NCBI GenBank assembly: GCA_041655955.1
Contig: JBBAEN010000002.1
Coordinates: 496,001-560,000 of the forward strand
Length of the DNA: 64,000 nucleotides
Reading direction: 5' to 3'
DNA from: Micavibrio_A sp041655955
GTDB lineage: Bacteria; Pseudomonadota; Alphaproteobacteria; Micavibrionales; Micavibrionaceae
The notes below the pieces were generated by a model. The model worked only from the letters and a program-made list of their open reading frames with translations. It was not told the DNA's origin and did not search any database. Both the position numbers and the translations under genes were made by a program. Shown here in pieces: positions 60,858-64,000 of the stretch; positions within the stretch are counted from its first letter, which is position 1, and every line of letters begins with the position of its first letter.

Positions 60858-61271
60858 ATGCTTATGGTAGAAAATGCCGGAGCAAGCAAGAATCTGTGGT
60901 TGTCCCCGCCTGGAAAAGATTCGGGACGGCAAGGAGGCCGGAAAACAGGCATCCGCATCGCGGATAACGGCATTTTGCTGGGCGATGAGATTGAAAAGAT
61001 GCTTGCATCACCCGTGCCGGATGAAGCAGGCGGCCATCTTCACGGTTCGATGAGCGGGGAAAGCTGGCGGGCTTTCTTAAAGACCGTACGGGACGAGGCC
61101 GTGCAGCGGCTGCACAGCTACAGGCTCGAGAGCGACGAACAGCGCGGATTCCGCGCCTCGACGCTGGCGCCTTACCATGAACGGCGGCTGAAAATGGAGC
61201 GGGATTATTTGCGCGGTCTGGTGGATCTCTATAATTCCGCCGAGCGCGCCTATAAAACACTATCCGGATAA
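60858..61271 (+). CDS. Unrecognised 137-residue protein
   Basis: This soluble protein has a disordered, Gly/Lys-rich first 45 residues and a helical C-terminal part (SWRAFLKTVRDEAVQRLHSY ... ERDYLRGLVDLYNSAERAYK). There is no Cys, signal peptide or known motif. The upstream DNA is very AT-rich, with a TATAGT at 60847-60852 but no ribosome site; a second ATG follows at codon 3. It is divergent from the XRE regulator, whose likely operator region it shares. Confidence 0.55.
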   Translation: MLMVENAGASKNLWLSPPGKDSGRQGGRKTGIRIADNGILLGDEIEKMLASPVPDEAGGHLHGSMSGESWRAFLKTVRDEAVQRLHSYRLESDEQRGFRASTLAPYHERRLKMERDYLRGLVDLYNSAERAYKTLSG

Positions 61272-61350
61272 ACGGAAAGGGAAAAAGAGGGTTAAAAATA
61301 TAAGCTAAAAGGTATTTTATAAAAAATAAACACTCCACACACCTCCTTTA

Positions 61351-61394
61351 AAAGGGCCGCGCTTTCTTGATTTTGGAAAGGCGGCCTTTCTTTT
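61351..61394 (+). terminator. Intrinsic terminator
   Basis: GGCCGC (61355-61360) pairs with GCGGCC (61381-61386), continued by CTTTC/GAAAG inside, with TTTCTTTT after it. It ends the transcript of the gene at 60858 just before the next gene. Confidence 0.75.
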
Positions 61395-61422
61395 ACCCGC
61401 TTTTTTGCGCATACTGGAGGGT

Positions 61423-62205
61423 ATGAACGAGCCACGTAAGCCGCCACCGTTGACCGCCCCGCGGCCGCCACAGGCGCGCAGGAAAAAAAGGCGGGCGGCG
61501 GCGTCCGCCCCACCGCGGCAGTTCTTGCATGATAACCCGCAGCTTGTCGGCTATGCCGTTCTGGCCATTGGCGTAAGTCTGGTGCTTGGGGTTATCTATC
61601 TTGCGTTTTTTGCCGGCGGCTCTGCCGTAAGACAGGCCCCCATGCCGGACGGGCAAATGGCGCAGGCTCTGGTTTCCGACTTGCCCGCGCTGCCCCGGCA
61701 ACAAGGAACGGGAGCGGGAGCCGCAATCCCGCAAGGCTCCACCACCCGGATTTCGCCGCCTGCGCCCGTGCGGCCACAATCGCAGCTTGCCATCCGCCGG
61801 CAATCCGGCATCGACGCGGCCCAGATGAAGGGCGCGTGGCAAGGCATGATTGGCCGCTTTACAGCCGTTCTCCAACTGGACGGCGTTGTCTATCAGGTCA
61901 TTCTGGCCTCGGCGGATCCGAATGCCAGCAGGATTTATTCCTCCGGAACCTATAAAATCATGGATGATATTATCACGCTGACCCCCCGTTCCGACTGGCC
62001 GGAACCCGTATCGGGGGCCGGGGCGCGGGTTTCCTATGACAAGCTGACGCGGGCGCCTTTTTCCCTGATTGCGGGCTTCCAGCAAGGGCGCATGGTCTGG
62101 CAGAATGTGCCGGAGGGTGAAAAACGCGTGCTGACGACCCGCACTTCGCCGCTTTTCAGGAGCGAAAACGTAAATTATGTGGTCTGGCAGCGCGTGGTGC
62201 GCTAA
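61423..62205 (+). CDS. Single-pass membrane protein of unknown function
   Basis: The ATG at 61423 has GGAGG 5 nt upstream. The 260-residue product has a cytoplasmic N-terminus rich in Pro/Arg (RPPQARRKKRR), one helix (LVGYAVLAIGVSLVLGVIYL, about residues 42-61), a Pro/Gln-rich linker and a beta-rich periplasmic domain. That domain includes MIGRFTAVLQLDGVVYQVIL, SSGTYKIMDDIITLTPRSDW and NYVVWQRVV. The latter resembles small lipocalin/Slam-like barrels only loosely. mutM starts 9 nt downstream, so they are probably cotranscribed. Confidence 0.7.
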   Translation: MNEPRKPPPLTAPRPPQARRKKRRAAASAPPRQFLHDNPQLVGYAVLAIGVSLVLGVIYLAFFAGGSAVRQAPMPDGQMAQALVSDLPALPRQQGTGAGAAIPQGSTTRISPPAPVRPQSQLAIRRQSGIDAAQMKGAWQGMIGRFTAVLQLDGVVYQVILASADPNASRIYSSGTYKIMDDIITLTPRSDWPEPVSGAGARVSYDKLTRAPFSLIAGFQQGRMVWQNVPEGEKRVLTTRTSPLFRSENVNYVVWQRVVR

Positions 62206-62214
62206 GAAAAACCC

Positions 62215-63075
62215 ATGCCTGAATTACCCGAAGTTGAAACCGTCCGTAAAGGGCTGGAACCTGCCATGGCGGGCCGGATCGTCGAGAGCGTCTTGCTGCG
62301 CCGCGCGGATTTACGCATTCCTTTTCCCGAACGCTTGAAAGAGCGGCTTGAAGGCCGCCGCATCGCCCGGCTTGGCCGCCGCGCGAAATACCTGCTCGTC
62401 CATGTGGAGGGGGTGGGGGAACAGGAAGAAGACGTTCTTGTCATCCATCTCGGCATGTCGGGGCAGATGCATGTGGTTGCGGATATGAAGGGCTATGTGC
62501 CGCAAAAGCATGACCATATGCTGATCCGCCTGTCCGGCGGGGGCGGCGTCGTTCTCAACGATGCGCGCCGTTTCGGTATGGTGATGCTGTATGCCGCCGC
62601 GGCCTATGAGGGGCAGCCAGCCTTCAGGGAAATGGGGCCGGAGCCGCTTGGCAACGCGTTTTCAGGCTATGTTTTGCGGGAGCGGCTGCGCGGTAAATCC
62701 GTCCCCGTCAAACAGGCCCTGCTGGATCAGCGCGTCGTGGCGGGCGTTGGCAATATTTATGCGAGCGAAGCCCTTTATGAAGCGGGAATTTCCCCGCTTG
62801 CAAAGGCGGGCGGCCTAAGCGCCGCAAAGGCCGATGCTTTGGTGCAATCCATCCGCAATGTCCTGACCCGCGCCATTGAATCGGGCGGCAGTTCGCTTAA
62901 GGATTTTATCAAGGTGGACGGTACGCTCGGCTATTTTCAGCATTCTTTTGCCGTGTATGACAGGGAGGGGGCGGCTTGCCCGCGCTGCGCCGCCAATGGT
63001 AAAAAGAAAGCCGTCATTCTTAAAATCAACCAAGCGGGCCGGGCGACTTATTATTGCCGCCAATGCCAGAAATAG
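62215..63075 (+). CDS. mutM: Formamidopyrimidine-DNA glycosylase
   Basis: This 286-residue protein has the catalytic N-terminus PELPEVETVRKGL (Pro2 nucleophile, Glu3) and GRRAKYLLVHV with the conserved Lys. The helix-two-turn-helix is KQALLDQRVVAGVGNIYASE, and the C-terminal zinc finger is CPRCAANGKKK...YYCRQCQK. It removes 8-oxoguanine and nicks abasic sites. The gene order mutM, short secreted protein, rpsT resembles the region before dnaA in many alphaproteobacteria. Confidence 0.97.
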   Translation: MPELPEVETVRKGLEPAMAGRIVESVLLRRADLRIPFPERLKERLEGRRIARLGRRAKYLLVHVEGVGEQEEDVLVIHLGMSGQMHVVADMKGYVPQKHDHMLIRLSGGGGVVLNDARRFGMVMLYAAAAYEGQPAFREMGPEPLGNAFSGYVLRERLRGKSVPVKQALLDQRVVAGVGNIYASEALYEAGISPLAKAGGLSAAKADALVQSIRNVLTRAIESGGSSLKDFIKVDGTLGYFQHSFAVYDREGAACPRCAANGKKKAVILKINQAGRATYYCRQCQK

Positions 63076-63082
63076 GGGCTTT

Positions 63083-63460
63083 ATGCGTAGCGCGTTGTTA
63101 TCCATCGTCTTTTCCTCCTGCTTCTTGCTTGCCGCCGCCATTATGCCCGCCAAAGCCGCAGGCCAGCGCTTTTTCGAGGCGCTTTACGATGTGCCGGTCA
63201 TGGCGGGGCTGGAGGAAGTTCCGGCGGAAGCCATGCTCTTCGACAAGCCGGACGGGCGGATAGCATCGGTCGTGGCGGGGTCAAAAACCTTGAAGCCCGT
63301 CGCTATCCGCGCTTTCTACGCCGAAACGCTGGCGCAGCTGGGATGGAAAAAGCTGGATGAAAATCAGTATGTTAGGGGCGGCGATCAGTTGGATTTGGAA
63401 ATTACGGGCGCGGCGCCCTTAACCCTTGTCCGCTTTACGCTCTCACCCGTCCGGCCATAG
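63083..63460 (+). CDS. Small secreted protein of unknown function
   Basis: The ATG at 63083 lies 7 nt after mutM with AGGGG upstream; longer in-frame starts inside mutM are rejected. The 125-residue product has a signal peptide (RSALLSIVFSSCFLLAAAI, cleavage near AKAAGQ). Its mature domain of about 95 residues is compact, with FFEALYDVPVMAGLEEVPAE, RAFYAETLAQLGWKKLDEN and LTLVRFTLSPVRP. It resembles small periplasmic proteins seen downstream of mutM/ubiE-type loci; function unknown. Confidence 0.78.
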   Translation: MRSALLSIVFSSCFLLAAAIMPAKAAGQRFFEALYDVPVMAGLEEVPAEAMLFDKPDGRIASVVAGSKTLKPVAIRAFYAETLAQLGWKKLDENQYVRGGDQLDLEITGAAPLTLVRFTLSPVRP

Positions 63461-63484
63461 GGTTTTGCGGTTTTAATCTTTAAC

Positions 63485-63513
63485 TTGACAATAAGGCCCG
63501 CGGACGCGTAAAA
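63485..63513 (+). promoter_or_regulatory. Putative promoter of rpsT
   Basis: TTGACA (63485-63490) is followed after 17 nt by GTAAAA (63508-63513). It implies a 5' UTR of about 85 nt, as is usual for rpsT. Confidence 0.5.
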
Positions 63514-63603
63514 CAGCCGGACTTTCGCGCTTTTGAAGAGATGCGCAGCCCTTGGAAAAGGGAGTGAAAAACAACAATTTGGAATTTTTAGGACAAGAGA
63601 AAA

Positions 63604-63870
63604 ATGGCAAACCACGCTTCTGCAAAGAAAAGAATCCGCACCAACGCGCGCCGCAACGAAATCAACACGTCACGCAAAAGCCGCATCCGCACATGGGTGA
63701 AAAAAGTCGAGGCCGCAATCAACGGTGGTGACGCGAAAGCGGCAGCGGAAGCATACAAGGTCGCACAGCCCGAATTGATGCGCGGCGTAGCGAAAAACAT
63801 CCTTTCCAAAAACACCGCCGCAAGGAAGATGTCGAGATTGTCGGCAAGAATTAAAGCCCTTGCGGAATAA
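63604..63870 (+). CDS. rpsT: 30S ribosomal protein S20
   Basis: This 88-residue basic, helical protein starts ANHASAKKRIRTNARRNEIN and contains NILSKNTAARKMSRLSARIK, both hallmarks of S20. It binds 16S rRNA early in 30S assembly. AGGACAAGAG precedes the ATG. A terminator follows. Confidence 0.98.
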   Translation: MANHASAKKRIRTNARRNEINTSRKSRIRTWVKKVEAAINGGDAKAAAEAYKVAQPELMRGVAKNILSKNTAARKMSRLSARIKALAE

Positions 63871-63877
63871 AAACCAA

Positions 63878-63903
63878 ATGGCCCTTCGGGGCCATATTTT
63901 TTT
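63878..63903 (+). terminator. Intrinsic terminator of rpsT
   Basis: ATGGCCC (63878-63884) pairs with GGGCCAT (63889-63895) around TTCG, followed by ATTTTTTT. Confidence 0.9.
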
Positions 63904-64000
63904 GCCTGTTTCCTGCCCATCGCGCAAAATAAAAAATAGATGGTAATTGGCAACTAATGATAAGCGATTCTTTTGAATCCTGTCTGTCAATCGTTAAATT
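63904..64000. other. AT-rich region after rpsT, possibly upstream of dnaA
   Basis: This AT-rich stretch contains GATTC-TTTT-GAATC and flanking GCGATT/AATCG half-sites. No DnaA box of consensus form is visible before the window ends. In many alphaproteobacteria dnaA follows rpsT, so this may be its promoter region. Confidence 0.35.

Noticed and set aside
61351..61394. Possible attachment site or small repeat element
   Set aside because: The inverted repeat with a T tract is explained as an intrinsic terminator.
1..64000. CRISPR arrays, insertion sequences, integrons, rRNA genes, toxin-antitoxin pairs
   Set aside because: No regularly spaced repeats, transposase or integrase motifs, rRNA-like sequence or typical small two-gene toxin modules were found on reading both strands.

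Overview
The window reads as a chromosomal segment of an alphaproteobacterium. The evidence is a CtaA of the alphaproteobacterial type, an adrenodoxin-like ferredoxin, usg beside groESL, a CIRCE element, an SdhAF4-like protein (DUF1674), cvpA-purF, an SRP RNA gene in front of dnaX-ybaB, a eukaryote-like NADP isocitrate dehydrogenase, and rpsT at the right edge. A Micavibrio/Rhodospirillales-like lineage would fit, but that is a guess from gene style. No prophage, insertion sequence, integrase, rRNA operon or CRISPR array was seen; this is mostly a housekeeping region with a few accessory islands.

Layout. 0-6 kb (minus strand): start of a truncated transporter, kup, uppP, an amino-acid permease and a flagellar stator pair motA-motB. 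6-10 kb (plus): fieF, glk, a NodB-type deacetylase and a divergent SAM-hydroxide-adenosyltransferase-like protein, then tRNA-Thr(CGT). 10.2-14 kb (minus): a 1260-residue membrane-anchored fibre protein with internal repeats and a self-cleaving peptidase S74 domain. 14.5-18 kb (plus): a small unknown gene, SRP RNA, dnaX, ybaB, xthA. 18-21 kb (minus): a tightly overlapping cassette of three GNAT acetyltransferases and an MFS exporter. 21.5-24.4 kb (plus): DEAD-box helicase and a HAD protein. 24.5-27 kb: typA and sdhAF4 (minus). 26.9-33 kb (plus): aroQ-rsmB, a pilin-like gene, rpe-heparinase and ung. 33.2 kb (minus): a small secreted protein. 33.7-38 kb (plus): radA, cvpA-purF-SDR. 38-42.6 kb (minus): yfgM-bamB-der-mscS. 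42.7-46 kb (plus): two small unknown genes, icd and an L,D-transpeptidase. 46-48.6 kb (minus): small envelope proteins and an AmiC-type amidase. 49-53 kb (plus): RNase E and a secreted Lys/Ala-rich protein. 53-57.6 kb: divergent ctaA / FNR-membrane protein-ferredoxin, then DUF983 and usg. 57.7-64 kb: groESL, an XRE regulator, small unknown genes, mutM and rpsT.

Most notable. Two paralogous structured RNA elements (about 28724-28916 and 32150-32340) share a core decamer and show compensatory changes in a closing stem. In each, a 3' strand duplicates, and can displace, one strand of an internal hairpin. The first sits with an intrinsic terminator directly before a pilin-like gene. The second is followed by what looks like the two ends of a deleted gene of the same family. 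I do not recognise this RNA class; it looks like a riboswitch or attenuator controlling surface pilin-like proteins.

A second cross-cutting pattern is that at least six genes (fieF, dnaX, sdhAF4, ung, the gene at 42719 and fnr) have a -10-like hexamer ending exactly 7 nt before the ATG and no Shine-Dalgarno sequence, which suggests leaderless mRNAs.
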